From Sagittula salina (GTDB lineage: Bacteria; Pseudomonadota; Alphaproteobacteria; Rhodobacterales; Rhodobacteraceae), in NCBI RefSeq assembly GCF_017813235.1, contig NZ_JAGISH010000022.1:1-45990 (forward strand): a stretch of 45,990 bases of DNA, written 5' to 3'. The notes below the pieces were generated by a model. The model did not search any database. It was not told the origin of the DNA and saw only the letters and a list, made by a program, of their open reading frames with translations. Positions 1 through 8,578 of this stretch are shown in pieces. Each line of letters opens with the position of its first letter. The stretch's first letter is position 1. Position numbers and translations under genes: made by a program.

Positions 1-396
1 CAGCACCTCAGCGCCGCCGGTGAAGGCGTATCTACGACCACCAAACAAAAGGCGCAAGCGATTTCTTCCAGAAACGCGGACTTCGCGTCTTAGCCCCAGT
101 AAACCAAGCGCAAAATCATAAGCTTAGCCGAAGACTTTTTTCATCGCATGGCGCAGCAAGCGGATCTCATCCGAGGATCGGCGCTCCACACGATGGGAAT
201 CGGCCATCTTTCGGTGGTCCGAGAAGATTCCGTGAACGCCGGGCTACGCCTCCCGAGGCCCGGACGGGAAGACCTGCGCTTCCACTTCCCTGGCCAGGAC
301 TACGAATGAATGGGGCTCCCCTCCCCTCGCCGCGCCTGCGCAATGGGCGTCCGACGTTTTGCACCCCGTCGGCATCCCGTGGACGCAGCGCGCGGT
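1..396. other. No recognisable gene in the left edge
   Basis: I see no convincing gene here. On the minus strand a short open frame ends at 124 and reads back to an in-frame stop near 246. Its possible product, from ATG 207, is only 27 residues and ends in HAMKKVFG. This could be a remnant of a longer glycan-related gene lying to the right before rearrangement, but nothing identifies it. The plus strand shows no gene either. Confidence 0.4.
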
Positions 397-1050
397 TCAA
401 CCACGCTTCCGGAAGTGGAATACCTGGTTGAAGACGAAGTACTTCCGCCGGTCCCGCAGGAAAAGAAGCAGAAGATGCAGGGCGCCATCGGTTCGCCACC
501 CTTCGTCGTAGTCGACGAGGTCGAAACCATGCTCCGCGGCCTTGCGATTCAGCCAAGCCTTGTTGTCGTCATAGTAGGTGATCCAACGATGACGATCCAT
601 TCCGTCTTCGACGTCAAAGACGAACTGCTTTGACATGCCTCCGCGAAAGAGACCCTTCAGATAGATGAAGTGTTGGGTATTGGGCAGTGAGATGACGACA
701 TCGCCACGGCAGTTACCGAAGATGTCATCAACCAGCCGCTGCTTGTTTTCGACATGTTCGATCACATCATTGGCGATGACAAGATCCCAACCTCCGGTTC
801 CCTCCGGCTTCGGGAGTCCGTGCTCTAGGTTGTGGTACAGCGTATCGCCGCTGAACTTCGGGTCCGCCGCGTTGTGGAAATCGAGTATGTACTTGCGGTC
901 CACGGCCAGCTTGTCCAGCAGAACAGACCGACGGCCGCCCACATCGATCCCGTGGTTCCAATGGCCGCCGCTCAAAAACCGAAGCGTCATTTGATGACGG
1001 TCTATTTCCTTCGGCAGCCATGGCCGAACGTATTTCTTGAAAAAACGCAT
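397..1050 (-). CDS. Class I SAM-dependent methyltransferase
   Basis: A 217-residue protein with a class I methyltransferase fold. The N-terminal part holds a glycine motif region (HGIDVGGRRSVLLD, about residues 35-48), and DLVIANDVIEHVEN is the typical post-motif II strand of Methyltransf_11-like enzymes; VVISLPNTQH follows as the next strand. The open frame extends 45 codons upstream, but ATG 1050 is preceded by GGGAGG at good spacing, so I start there. It is the last of four minus-strand genes (4855 to 397) that look like a polysaccharide or cell-surface modification set, so a sugar or lipid-linked glycan is the likely acceptor. The acceptor cannot be read from the sequence. A cytosolic protein is expected, with no signal peptide or membrane segment. 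Confidence 0.75.
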   Translation of the reverse strand: MRFFKKYVRPWLPKEIDRHQMTLRFLSGGHWNHGIDVGGRRSVLLDKLAVDRKYILDFHNAADPKFSGDTLYHNLEHGLPKPEGTGGWDLVIANDVIEHVENKQRLVDDIFGNCRGDVVISLPNTQHFIYLKGLFRGGMSKQFVFDVEDGMDRHRWITYYDDNKAWLNRKAAEHGFDLVDYDEGWRTDGALHLLLLFLRDRRKYFVFNQVFHFRKRG

Positions 1051-1215
1051 GTGCCTCCCGTACCCCCGGGCACCCCCCTGTCCCGGGCGCCTCGGTGTCC
1101 TCCAACGCTGAAGCGAGAAATGCACGGTTCTCAAGGCAATGCAACATCGCATCCCCGTGTTTGCCCGAACGCGCCCTACCTGCATGAAGTTGCAGGGGCA
1201 AGTCCGATGGGCCGC

Positions 1216-1258
1216 TTGGTATGGGGGCAGCGCCGCTATGAACCTGCCCCCATACCAA
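1216..1258 (-). terminator. Perfect 15-bp hairpin after the glycosyltransferase gene
   Basis: Positions 1216-1230 and 1244-1258 are perfect inverted repeats of 15 bp with a 13-nt loop. On the minus strand the hairpin begins a few bases after the stop codon at 1261. No T-run follows, so it would be either an imperfect intrinsic terminator or an RNA-stabilising 3' hairpin. Confidence 0.5.
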
Positions 1259-1260
1259 TC

Positions 1261-1995
1261 TCAGACCGTGGACCTGGTCTCTTCGAGCGCGCGTAGCCAC
1301 AGATCGCCGTAGTCCACGTCCTCCCAGCCCTCCATCCACGGGCCGCCCCGGGTGTAATGGATGACGCGCGGCACGTCGCCGGTTTTCGGGCTGTGGCCCT
1401 CGAGCCAGTTCCAGTCCTTCGACACGCCGCCGATCTCGTCGTCTTCCAGCCAGCAGAAGCGATGCAGATCGCGACCGGGGACAGAATTCAGCAGCTCCAC
1501 CGTCAGTTTCTTGTTCGACGGATGATTGCGGTTGAAGACCATCATGCTCGACCAATTCTTGCGCGCGTAGAGCAATTGCAGCTGACCGTCCATCTTGGTG
1601 GATTCGACAGGCGCGTGGTTGTGCTTCACGCACATAACCGCCTTGGTCGGATCCAGTTCGGCGACCAGTTCGGCCACATCTCCAGTCCAGAGGAAGTCGC
1701 AATCGCAGAACAGCACCCAGTCGCTTTCGATGCTGTCTCGGTCCGCCAGAAGCGGCGCGAAGAACCGGGTGATCGCGAATTCCGTGGCCATCGGGGCTTC
1801 CGATATTGCATCCCAGAGACGCCCGTCGCGTGTCTCCGTCTCGCGATCATAAAGCCCGTCCTTACGCAGATCCGCGAGCTTCAGGGCGCGTACATCGAGG
1901 TCTATGGAGCTGTTCTTCCGAATGGAATGCACACAGACATTGTAGGCATCCACTTCGCGCGGGTCCCAACCCACGTAAACCGCGAGAGACGTCAT
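1261..1995 (-). CDS. Glycosyltransferase (GT-A fold, GT8-like)
   Basis: A 244-residue protein. WVLFCDCDFLW (about residues 92-102) has the DxD-type metal and nucleotide-sugar binding motif of GT-A glycosyltransferases; it follows a predicted Rossmann-like start (LAVYVGWDPRE) and an ATEFAITRFFAP helix, as in GT8 and related sugar transferases. CVKHNHAPVESTKMDGQ and IHYTRGGPW near the end match the usual substrate-closing region. ATG 1995 has AAGGA eight bases upstream and is preferred over a TTG two codons earlier, which sits too close to it. It lies between the two-part glycan transferase and the first methyltransferase on the same strand, which supports a role in surface glycan assembly. The sugar donor and acceptor are unknown. 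Confidence 0.72.
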   Translation of the reverse strand: MTSLAVYVGWDPREVDAYNVCVHSIRKNSSIDLDVRALKLADLRKDGLYDRETETRDGRLWDAISEAPMATEFAITRFFAPLLADRDSIESDWVLFCDCDFLWTGDVAELVAELDPTKAVMCVKHNHAPVESTKMDGQLQLLYARKNWSSMMVFNRNHPSNKKLTVELLNSVPGRDLHRFCWLEDDEIGGVSKDWNWLEGHSPKTGDVPRVIHYTRGGPWMEGWEDVDYGDLWLRALEETRSTV

Positions 1996-2078
1996 GTTCA
2001 AAATCCTTTCGAGATTGCATCAACATTTGTGCCCGTAGCGCCGGATCCCTTTCCGGTCCACCGATAAGGGCGATTTTC

Positions 2079-4031
2079 TCAAAGCCGGGCTTTTTTCCGC
2101 GCCTTCCTGCGATCCGCAACCCACTTGGCGAAACGATCTGGAAGCCCGGCCAGCTTCCCGCGTTCGGTCCGTTTGGCCCGCTCTTCTTTCAGCATGTGGG
2201 CAAGTGTTGCAGAAATTGCCACGCCCCGGTCCAGACGTGGGGGCGTGCGTTGTGCGAGTTCCTGTCCGAACTGCGCATAAAAGGTCTCGTCGACGGCTTC
2301 CGCATAGGTCTCCCGCAGACGCGCCGATTGGGTTTGGAAAGGCGCCAGACCCTCTGGCTCCGCCAGGGCCGCGTTGACCGCATCGAGCGGCCGCGCCTCG
2401 ATCCCCTTCAGTTCTACCGGCTGGCCCGTGTCATAGACGAATACCGGCTTATCCGCGGCGGCGGCATCAATCACGAAACTCGACGGCGAAGTGACCAGCA
2501 GGTCGATCCCGGGGACGATCCGGTTCAACGGCATGTCGGCAATGGCGCTGATGGTCTCGTCCAGAAGGCGGGTATTCTCTAGCCCAAGTTCTGCATAAGG
2601 CAGAATACTGTCAGCCGGATGCGGGCGAACAATAAACATCGTGCGTGGATTGCGCTCACACAGGCGCTGCAGGGCGGCGATGAATCCGCCCGTACCGTCC
2701 GCAAGCCCCCACCGCCCGCGCAGGTTCTTCGATCCCAGCATGACGACCCGATCATAGGACTCCTGCGGGAAACCGAACTTCAGATCGAGCGACGCGAAAG
2801 CGCCCAGCAATTGGTCACAGAACTTCGGGCTGCCGAACAATGCGTTCTGAGCATCGTCCAGAACGCCCCAGGGCAATTCCATTCCGAAAACCGAATGGCG
2901 GCTGTCATGCAAACGGCTCTGCTCTTCGCGCCCCCAGGTCACGACCCTTTCAGAGGCGAAGGCAACCATGTGATCGGGGAACGGTCGCGGCCAGATCCCG
3001 TGTTGCAACAGATACGTGGGGCAACCATGCATTCGTGCGCGAGTGACGAGGTCGAAGGCCTGAAGATGTTTGCCCCTGAGGTTCGATTCCCCGCCCGAGA
3101 TGAAAACGCTCCCGGCGATATCCTGCCACGGCAGTTCCTCGGCATGCTTGTAACGGATGACCGGCACATTGCACCGGCGCAGGAAAGCGCAGACCGCCGT
3201 CTCCAGCAGCGGATCAAGCCCACCGCGACGGATCAGCACCCGCGCCCTGTGGCGGGGAACCACGTCCAGCAAGGGCCGGATCAGGGACCATTCCTGCGAA
3301 AAGTGCATGCTGAACGTAATATCCAGATCGCCAGCGGGCGCGAAGTCCCGCCTTTTGGCCGCGCGGTAGGCCACATCGACCACCGCGCCGATGGCAGCAA
3401 TGGCTCCTTCAGGGAACGGCCCCGACTTCTCCAGAAGCAACAGATGCTTCGAATGAGGGTCGCGAAAGATATCCGCCTTGCGCCAGTAGGCTGCACAAGC
3501 ACCTTCCCCCTCCGTGGTGTCCCCGCGCACGGGCAAGCTTTGCTCCAGTCGAAAACCCGCTGTGCCGAAGGCCTGCAGCCACGTATTCAGCGGCAATAGC
3601 GAAGCACAGTCATCAGTCTTTCCCGAACCGGGGCTTGTCGACACGGAGACCAACACGTACCGCTCCGTCAGCGCCGAGAGGTTCGCCAAAGCTGCCGGCA
3701 GGTGCTCGCGATCGATGCGGTGAAGGGTATCAAGGCACGTTGTCAGCCATGCCCCCTGACCTTCACGGCGCTGCCGGAGCCTGCCTGTCACCCCCGGATC
3801 CACTCGCGTCAGGTCAAGGTGATCACCTTCCGGCCCCGCACCGTTGCGGATCGGGACGTGCTGCGTGTCGACCCCCTGCGCCCCCGGATCGCAGCCCGAT
3901 CCCACCGAGAGGTCGAGGCAATGGCCCAACCCCCGCGCAGAGCATAGGGCCGCGATGCGCGCATGGGTCTCCGGGTCCGCAGGCCTTGTCTCGTTCCCGG
4001 CCAGGGAATAATCGGTCACGCTGGCATACAT
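2079..4031 (-). CDS. Two-part protein: degenerate methyltransferase domain plus CDP-glycerol transferase-like domain
   Basis: A 650-residue cytosolic protein. The first ~190 residues resemble a worn SAM-methyltransferase fold (HCLDLSVGSGCDPGAQGVDTQ, then LTTCLDTLHRIDREHLPAALANLSALTERYVLVSVST), but the glycine motif is poor and activity is doubtful. The rest resembles CDP-glycerol glycerophosphotransferase or capsule-export type glycan transferases: TYLLQHGIWPRPFPDHMVAF, VVMLGSKNLRGRW, FIVRPHPADS and LLVTSPSSFVIDAAAADKPVFVYD are the usual nucleotide-binding loops of that GT-B superfamily. ATG 4031 lies 26 bases after the upstream gene's stop and has GAAGG upstream; an open frame further upstream would overlap that gene. 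Part of the minus-strand glycan set. What it transfers (phosphopolyol or sugar) is inference. Confidence 0.6.
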   Translation of the reverse strand: MYASVTDYSLAGNETRPADPETHARIAALCSARGLGHCLDLSVGSGCDPGAQGVDTQHVPIRNGAGPEGDHLDLTRVDPGVTGRLRQRREGQGAWLTTCLDTLHRIDREHLPAALANLSALTERYVLVSVSTSPGSGKTDDCASLLPLNTWLQAFGTAGFRLEQSLPVRGDTTEGEGACAAYWRKADIFRDPHSKHLLLLEKSGPFPEGAIAAIGAVVDVAYRAAKRRDFAPAGDLDITFSMHFSQEWSLIRPLLDVVPRHRARVLIRRGGLDPLLETAVCAFLRRCNVPVIRYKHAEELPWQDIAGSVFISGGESNLRGKHLQAFDLVTRARMHGCPTYLLQHGIWPRPFPDHMVAFASERVVTWGREEQSRLHDSRHSVFGMELPWGVLDDAQNALFGSPKFCDQLLGAFASLDLKFGFPQESYDRVVMLGSKNLRGRWGLADGTGGFIAALQRLCERNPRTMFIVRPHPADSILPYAELGLENTRLLDETISAIADMPLNRIVPGIDLLVTSPSSFVIDAAAADKPVFVYDTGQPVELKGIEARPLDAVNAALAEPEGLAPFQTQSARLRETYAEAVDETFYAQFGQELAQRTPPRLDRGVAISATLAHMLKEERAKRTERGKLAGLPDRFAKWVADRRKARKKARL

Positions 4032-4057
4032 GTGGCGGCCTTCGCTTTCGACGGTGG

Positions 4058-4855
4058 TCAGGGCTTCGCCTGCACGCGGGAATGCGTGGGAGACGTCTGC
4101 GGGAACTTTTCGAAGACACACACGGAGTCGTAAACGTGCACCGAGTTGCACGCCAGCGACACCTGCGGGTGGCGCGGTGGGGTCACGTGATACCAGCGAT
4201 GCATGTCGTCGATTACGTCACGGACATAGTTGAAGAAGTTCGCCTTGCGATGAAAACCGCCGCCGAAGGATTTCCAATACGCGGTGTGCAGGTCCTCGAT
4301 CATGTAGCAGCCGTCATCGACCAGCAGCGGAAACAGCGTCTCGAGGGAAACTTCGATATGTTTCATGACGTGGCTGCCGTCGTCGAGGATGATATCGACG
4401 CCGCCCATCTCCTCCACCACGCCGCGCAGGAAATCGGGATCGTCCTGCGATCCGATCCGCACCTGCCCGTCGATGCCGTCGAACCGCGCGCAGGCCGGGT
4501 CGATGTCGACGCCGTAGATGATCGCATCGTCTCCGAGGTATCGCCGCCACATCGACAGCGATCCCCCCTGCGAAACGCCGATTTCCAGAAAGCGGACCTG
4601 CTTGCCGCGCCAACGCGCGAAATAGCGTTCGTAGATCGGCAGATAGTGGTGCCATTTGTGGATGAGCTGCGCGCTGCCCGCCACGTAAATATCCAGCAGG
4701 TCACCGGAATACCCGTAGCGTTCTTCGACATCGCGCCGGATATCGTCACCATCAAAGGCAAGGTCGTCGTGCTTCAGATATTTCTCGAAGAGATCATGAT
4801 ACAGTTGCGACCGGCGCCGGATCGACCGGGGAACGAGGCGTTTCACGAGTTTCAT
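4058..4855 (-). CDS. Class I SAM-dependent methyltransferase (Methyltransf_24-like)
   Basis: A 265-residue protein. The core reads VRFLEIGVSQGGSLSMWRRYL (SAM motif I), IIYGVDIDPAC (acidic ribose-binding end of strand 2), VDIILDDGSHVMKHIEVSLETLFPLL and CYMIEDLHTAYW. This pattern is typical of methyltransferases that modify sugar hydroxyls in macrolides and surface glycans (MycE and cephalosporin-hydroxylase-like relatives), including the DDGSH metal-ligand region. ATG 4855 has GGAG about nine bases upstream. It is the first gene of the minus-strand set, 26 bases ahead of the next gene. An O-methyltransferase acting on a glycan is the best guess; the substrate is not visible. Confidence 0.75.
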   Translation of the reverse strand: MKLVKRLVPRSIRRRSQLYHDLFEKYLKHDDLAFDGDDIRRDVEERYGYSGDLLDIYVAGSAQLIHKWHHYLPIYERYFARWRGKQVRFLEIGVSQGGSLSMWRRYLGDDAIIYGVDIDPACARFDGIDGQVRIGSQDDPDFLRGVVEEMGGVDIILDDGSHVMKHIEVSLETLFPLLVDDGCYMIEDLHTAYWKSFGGGFHRKANFFNYVRDVIDDMHRWYHVTPPRHPQVSLACNSVHVYDSVCVFEKFPQTSPTHSRVQAKP

Positions 4856-5096
4856 CGAGCAACTCCGAAGGATACATGGGCCTCGTTGGTTTCACGTTTC
4901 TGCCCCGCCTTCCAGTCCTTTTCAACCTCCGGCAAAGCGTCGCCCGGCGTCAAAGCCCTGCACCGCATGGCTCTCGCCCCTCCGCGAAGCGCGGGGAAAT
5001 CGCCGTCGCACCGCACGCCATGTCGGGCCGACTGGCGCCGGGCTGCCAAACAGCTCGCAATCCGGCCACAGCGCCCGGCGGGCGAGCGGACGCCGT

Positions 5097-7184
5097 TCAG
5101 TCCGCCAGCAGGCTACGCACCCTCGACGTCAGGACATCGACATCGAAAGGCTTGTGCAGCACCTCGATGTCAGAGGTACTGCTGCCGGCCCCCATGGCGG
5201 TGCTTTCGTCATAGCCCGTGGCAAAGATTACCTTCAGCCCGGTCCGGATTTCGCGCGCGATCTCTGCCAACTGTCGCCCATTCATACCCTTGGGCAATCC
5301 GATATCCGTCAGCAACAGGTCGATCGCCGCCTCGGACTTCAGGACCTCAAGCGCTTCGGGACCGCTGCCAGCCTCGATCACCTCGAACCCGCAATCTCTG
5401 AGCGCATCCACAACCACCATCCGCACGAGCACTTCGTCCTCGACCACGAGAATTGTCGCACCCGTCGCGGCCGGCGGCAGCGGCGTTGCGCGATCGGTAG
5501 CCACCGCGACGGGCTCTTCGGCGATTTCGGAGCGCGGCAAGAGAAGGTCCACACTCGTGCCCTGCCCCAGCTTCGAGCGGATCGAGGCATGGCCGCCGGT
5601 TTGCTGCACGAACCCATACACCATTGAGAGTCCAAGGCCCGTCCCCTCCCCCATCGGTTTCGTGGTGAAGAACGGATCGAAGGCCCGCGCAATGTCCTGA
5701 GCGCTCATACCGGAACCGCTATCCGTTACGGAGATCAGGACGTAATCCCCGGCCACAAGCTTCAGTTCGGCAGCCTCCGCCGGGGCCAACCGGCGGTTGG
5801 TGAGAGAGATATTCAGCTGCCCCCCCCCCGGCATCGCATCACGCGCGTTGATACACAGATTAAGCAGGGCACTCTCCAGCTGGTTCTGGTCGACAAGCGC
5901 CCGCCAGAGGTCTTCCTCGGCAAAGGTCTGAACCTCGATATGCCGCCCAACCGTCCGCTCAACCAACTCTTCCATGCCGCGGGTCAGGTGCAGCAGGTCG
6001 GTGACCTTCGGATCGAGGGACTGGCGACGCGAAAAGGCCAGCAGGCGCTGCGTCAGCGTCGCGGCGCGCCCGGCGGCGGATTGGGCCGCATTGATGTAAC
6101 GTTCCAGATCGTCCGGCCGGCCCTGCTCGATCCGGGTCTGCACCATGTCCAGCGACCCGCGGATCGCTGCAAGCAGGTTGTTGAAGTCATGCGCAACGCC
6201 GCCGGTAAGCTGCCCGATGGCCTCCATCTTCTGGGCTTGCCGCAGTTCTTCTTCCTTGGCGATCAGTGCGGCAGTCTGTTCCGCGACGCGTTGCTCCAGC
6301 GTCTCGTTCAGCCGGAAAAGCTCATCCGCCACGCGGTCCCGCTCCGCCTCCACGGCAAGCCGTTCGCTGATATCGATCAGCACGCCCGGAAATGTGACCG
6401 CGGCCCCGGCTTCATCCATTTCTACCCGGCCGCTGGCTTCAAGCCAGTGATATGTCCCGTCGGCGCGCAGGACGCGGAATTGCTGCGCATAAGGACCGCC
6501 CGTGTCCAGCGCCTTGCGGATGTGCGCCATCAGGTAGTCCTTGTCGTCGGGATGCACGTTCTGCACGATGATCTCGACGCTCAGCGCATCACGGTCCTGC
6601 GCCGCGTCGAGCCCCATCGCACCGCAGAACGAGTCGTCGACCACAAAGGAATCCGTGGGGATCTCCCAGACCCACGTCCCGACGATCGCGCCCGCTGCCA
6701 GCGCAAGATGCACCCGCTGTTCGTTCTCGCGCGCGCGCTTTTCGCTCGCCCGCAGTTCTGCCTCCGCCCGCTTGCGATCGGTGATGTCGCGGAACAGTAC
6801 CGCCACCTGGTGAAGGCTTGCCGGTTCCACGCGGGTCGCGGCCACTTCGATAAAGCGCCCCACCTCGGAAAACTCCCGCTCGAAGCGGATCGGCTTTCCG
6901 GTATCCAGCACCGTGCGAAAAAGCTTCACCCATTCCCGCCCATCGTTCGGCGCGACGTCAAACACGGTCTTGCCGACGATACCGGATATCCCGGTGTGGC
7001 GGGCGTAGCCCGAGTTCGCCTCGATATGGACGTAGTCCGTCAAGGGCCCATCCGGACCGTCGGTGAACTGGATGACGCAGAAACCGTCGTCGATCGCCTC
7101 GAAGAGGACCCGGTAGCGTGCTTCGCTCTCCAGAAGAGCGGCCTTCAAATCGCTGCGGCCGGCACCCTCCCCTCCCCTGGACAT
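5097..7184 (-). CDS. Hybrid sensor histidine kinase (PAS-PAS-HisKA-HATPase-REC)
   Basis: A 695-residue soluble hybrid kinase with no membrane segments. Order: PAS (about 10-130, ending FRDITDRKRAEAEL), PAS/PAC (about 150-275, ending GVLIDISERLAVE), coiled coil (280-315), HisKA with GGVAHDFNNLLAAI (phosphorylated His about 332), HATPase with NARDAMPGGG, DSGSGM and GEGTGLGLSMVYG, and a receiver domain whose phospho-acceptor is Asp ~627 (LLTDIGLP). It reads an internal signal, perhaps a ligand or redox state, and passes phosphate to an unlinked partner. ATG 7184 begins just before the first PAS; TTG 7214 has a better GGAGG site nine bases upstream and is a real alternative. A 10-G run (5820-5829) lies in the ATP-binding N box. 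It diverges from the stress genes at 7.5 kb and could act in the same response; that link is inference. Confidence 0.88.
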   Translation of the reverse strand: MSRGGEGAGRSDLKAALLESEARYRVLFEAIDDGFCVIQFTDGPDGPLTDYVHIEANSGYARHTGISGIVGKTVFDVAPNDGREWVKLFRTVLDTGKPIRFEREFSEVGRFIEVAATRVEPASLHQVAVLFRDITDRKRAEAELRASEKRARENEQRVHLALAAGAIVGTWVWEIPTDSFVVDDSFCGAMGLDAAQDRDALSVEIIVQNVHPDDKDYLMAHIRKALDTGGPYAQQFRVLRADGTYHWLEASGRVEMDEAGAAVTFPGVLIDISERLAVEAERDRVADELFRLNETLEQRVAEQTAALIAKEEELRQAQKMEAIGQLTGGVAHDFNNLLAAIRGSLDMVQTRIEQGRPDDLERYINAAQSAAGRAATLTQRLLAFSRRQSLDPKVTDLLHLTRGMEELVERTVGRHIEVQTFAEEDLWRALVDQNQLESALLNLCINARDAMPGGGQLNISLTNRRLAPAEAAELKLVAGDYVLISVTDSGSGMSAQDIARAFDPFFTTKPMGEGTGLGLSMVYGFVQQTGGHASIRSKLGQGTSVDLLLPRSEIAEEPVAVATDRATPLPPAATGATILVVEDEVLVRMVVVDALRDCGFEVIEAGSGPEALEVLKSEAAIDLLLTDIGLPKGMNGRQLAEIAREIRTGLKVIFATGYDESTAMGAGSSTSDIEVLHKPFDVDVLTSRVRSLLAD

Positions 7185-7460
7185 GGTTCCGTCGAGAAAG
7201 GGAATGCGTATCAAGATCTGCGGCCTCCACACTGAAGTTACCCCACAAATATACGTTTGGTGGAGCTTGGCAAACAGTATGCGTGCATAGCGCGACCGCG
7301 GCGACCGCAATCAGGGAAAAAGATGCGATTTCCCGCCGCTTAGCCGCCCCACTTTCAGCACGCGCGGCGCCAAGAGATCACTTCGATCTGGCTCGCTGCC
7401 CGGCCAACCCGCCGCCGACGTCCCCCTCTTCCGCCTGCCGCCTGTCGATGGACGGCGATC

Positions 7461-7485
7461 GGAACCGCCGAACATCCCGGTCGTT
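7461..7485 (+). promoter_or_regulatory. EcfG-type general stress promoter
   Basis: GGAAC (7461-7465), a spacer of exactly 16 bases, then CGTT (7482-7485). This is the consensus used by the alphaproteobacterial general stress sigma factor EcfG (GGAAC-N16/17-CGTT). It ends 32 bases before the ATG of the SDR gene, a sensible position for the start of transcription. Confidence 0.78.
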
Positions 7486-7517
7486 GTCGGGTCAGACCGT
7501 CAAAACAGGAGCCAGCG

Positions 7518-8372
7518 ATGAGCAACCATCCCGAAATCCCCGCCCAGACGCAGGAATCGATGCCCGCAGCCGAGCACCGCATGGATCCGGCCCCGGACTT
7601 CCGCCCGCGCCATCCCGGCGTCGGCAAACTGAAGGGAAAGGTGGCCATCATCACCGGCGGCGATAGCGGCATCGGCCGCGCGGTGGCCGCGCTTTTCGCC
7701 CGCGAGGGCGCCGACATCGGCATCATCTACCTGAACGAGGACCGCGACGCCGAGGACACCGCCCGCATCGTCGAGGAAGAAGGCACAAACTGCAAACTCG
7801 TCCGGGCCGACATCGGTCAACGCGATCAGGCATTCGATGCCGTGAACCAGATCGCCGCGCATTTCGGCGGCCTCGACATCCTCGTCAACAACGCTGCCCA
7901 GCAATTCCACGAACCGGACCTGCGCAACATCAGCGAGGAACAACTGCGCCAAACCTTCGACAGTAACGTGATGGGCTATTTCTTCTGCACGCAGGCGGCG
8001 CTCGACCACCTGCCCGACGGGGCGGCCATCGTGAACACCGCCTCGGTCAACGCGTTCAAGGGCAACGCGCATCTGGTCGATTACTCCTCGACCCGCGGCG
8101 CGATCACAGCGTTCGCCCGCTCCATCGCCACGCAACTGGTGGAGCGCAACATCCGCGTGAACACGGTGGCGCCCGGGCCGATCTGGACGCCCTTCATCCC
8201 CGGATCCATGCCTGCGGACATGGTCGAAGGTTTCGGCGAGCAGGTTCCCATGGCCCGTGCAGGCCAACCATGGGAGGTGGCGACATCCTACCTCTTCCTC
8301 GCCTCGGACGATGGCAGCTACTTCACCGGCCAGACCTTGCATCCGAACGGCGGGATCATCGTCGGCAGTTAA
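7518..8372 (+). CDS. SDR family oxidoreductase with Lys-to-Arg change in the active site
   Basis: A 284-residue short-chain dehydrogenase of the general-stress type (like Bacillus YhxC/YdaD and E. coli YghA), with a ~38-residue N-terminal tail before the Rossmann fold. TGGDSGIGRAVA is the NAD(P) glycine motif, LVNNAA the NNAG-like motif, and VNTASVNAF supplies the catalytic Ser. The YxxxK motif reads YSSTR: Tyr 189 is present but the catalytic lysine position (193) is arginine (codon CGC). Arg may still lower the tyrosine pKa, or the enzyme may be altered. ATG 7518 has AGGAG upstream. It follows an EcfG-type promoter and is closed by a terminator at 8425, so it is probably a single-gene stress transcript. 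Its substrate is unknown. Confidence 0.88.
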   Translation: MSNHPEIPAQTQESMPAAEHRMDPAPDFRPRHPGVGKLKGKVAIITGGDSGIGRAVAALFAREGADIGIIYLNEDRDAEDTARIVEEEGTNCKLVRADIGQRDQAFDAVNQIAAHFGGLDILVNNAAQQFHEPDLRNISEEQLRQTFDSNVMGYFFCTQAALDHLPDGAAIVNTASVNAFKGNAHLVDYSSTRGAITAFARSIATQLVERNIRVNTVAPGPIWTPFIPGSMPADMVEGFGEQVPMARAGQPWEVATSYLFLASDDGSYFTGQTLHPNGGIIVGS

Positions 8373-8424
8373 GCCCCCCGGCGCACGGCCGGAACGTACA
8401 ATCAGCGACAGCGCCACCATTGGA

Positions 8425-8457
8425 CGCCCGACTGCCAAGGCCGGGCGCTCCTTTTTT
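8425..8457 (+). terminator. Intrinsic terminator after the SDR gene
   Basis: CGCCCG (8425-8430) pairs with CGGGCG (8442-8447), with an inner gcc/ggc pairing in the loop, followed by ctc and a six-T run (8452-8457). It separates the SDR gene from the catalase gene. Confidence 0.7.
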
Positions 8458-8521
8458 CCAAAATACCGGCTTCAAAGGCTGGCACCATTCCGCCGGTCCG
8501 AATGCCCGCGCGTCAGTCGTC

Positions 8522-8546
8522 GGAACGGCAAATCCAGATGGGTGTT
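8522..8546 (+). promoter_or_regulatory. Probable EcfG-type promoter for the catalase operon
   Basis: GGAAC (8522-8526), a 16-base spacer, then TGTT (8543-8546). It matches the EcfG consensus except for the first base of the -10 element. It sits 32 bases before the catalase ATG, the same distance as the perfect site before the SDR gene. Confidence 0.55.
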
Positions 8547-8578
8547 TTTCTTCTGCCCGACAACTTAAGGAGTTCGAT

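Noticed and set aside
3635..5401. Long plus-strand open frame of 588 codons
   Set aside because: It runs opposite to a methyltransferase and a kinase with clear family motifs; its own translation has no motif and is Arg/Pro-rich, as expected of an antisense frame in G+C-rich DNA.
8270..8578. N-terminal extension of the catalase frame
   Set aside because: The extra 103 codons cover the SDR gene's end, a terminator and a promoter-like site; the Shine-Dalgarno and conserved N-terminus place the start at 8579.
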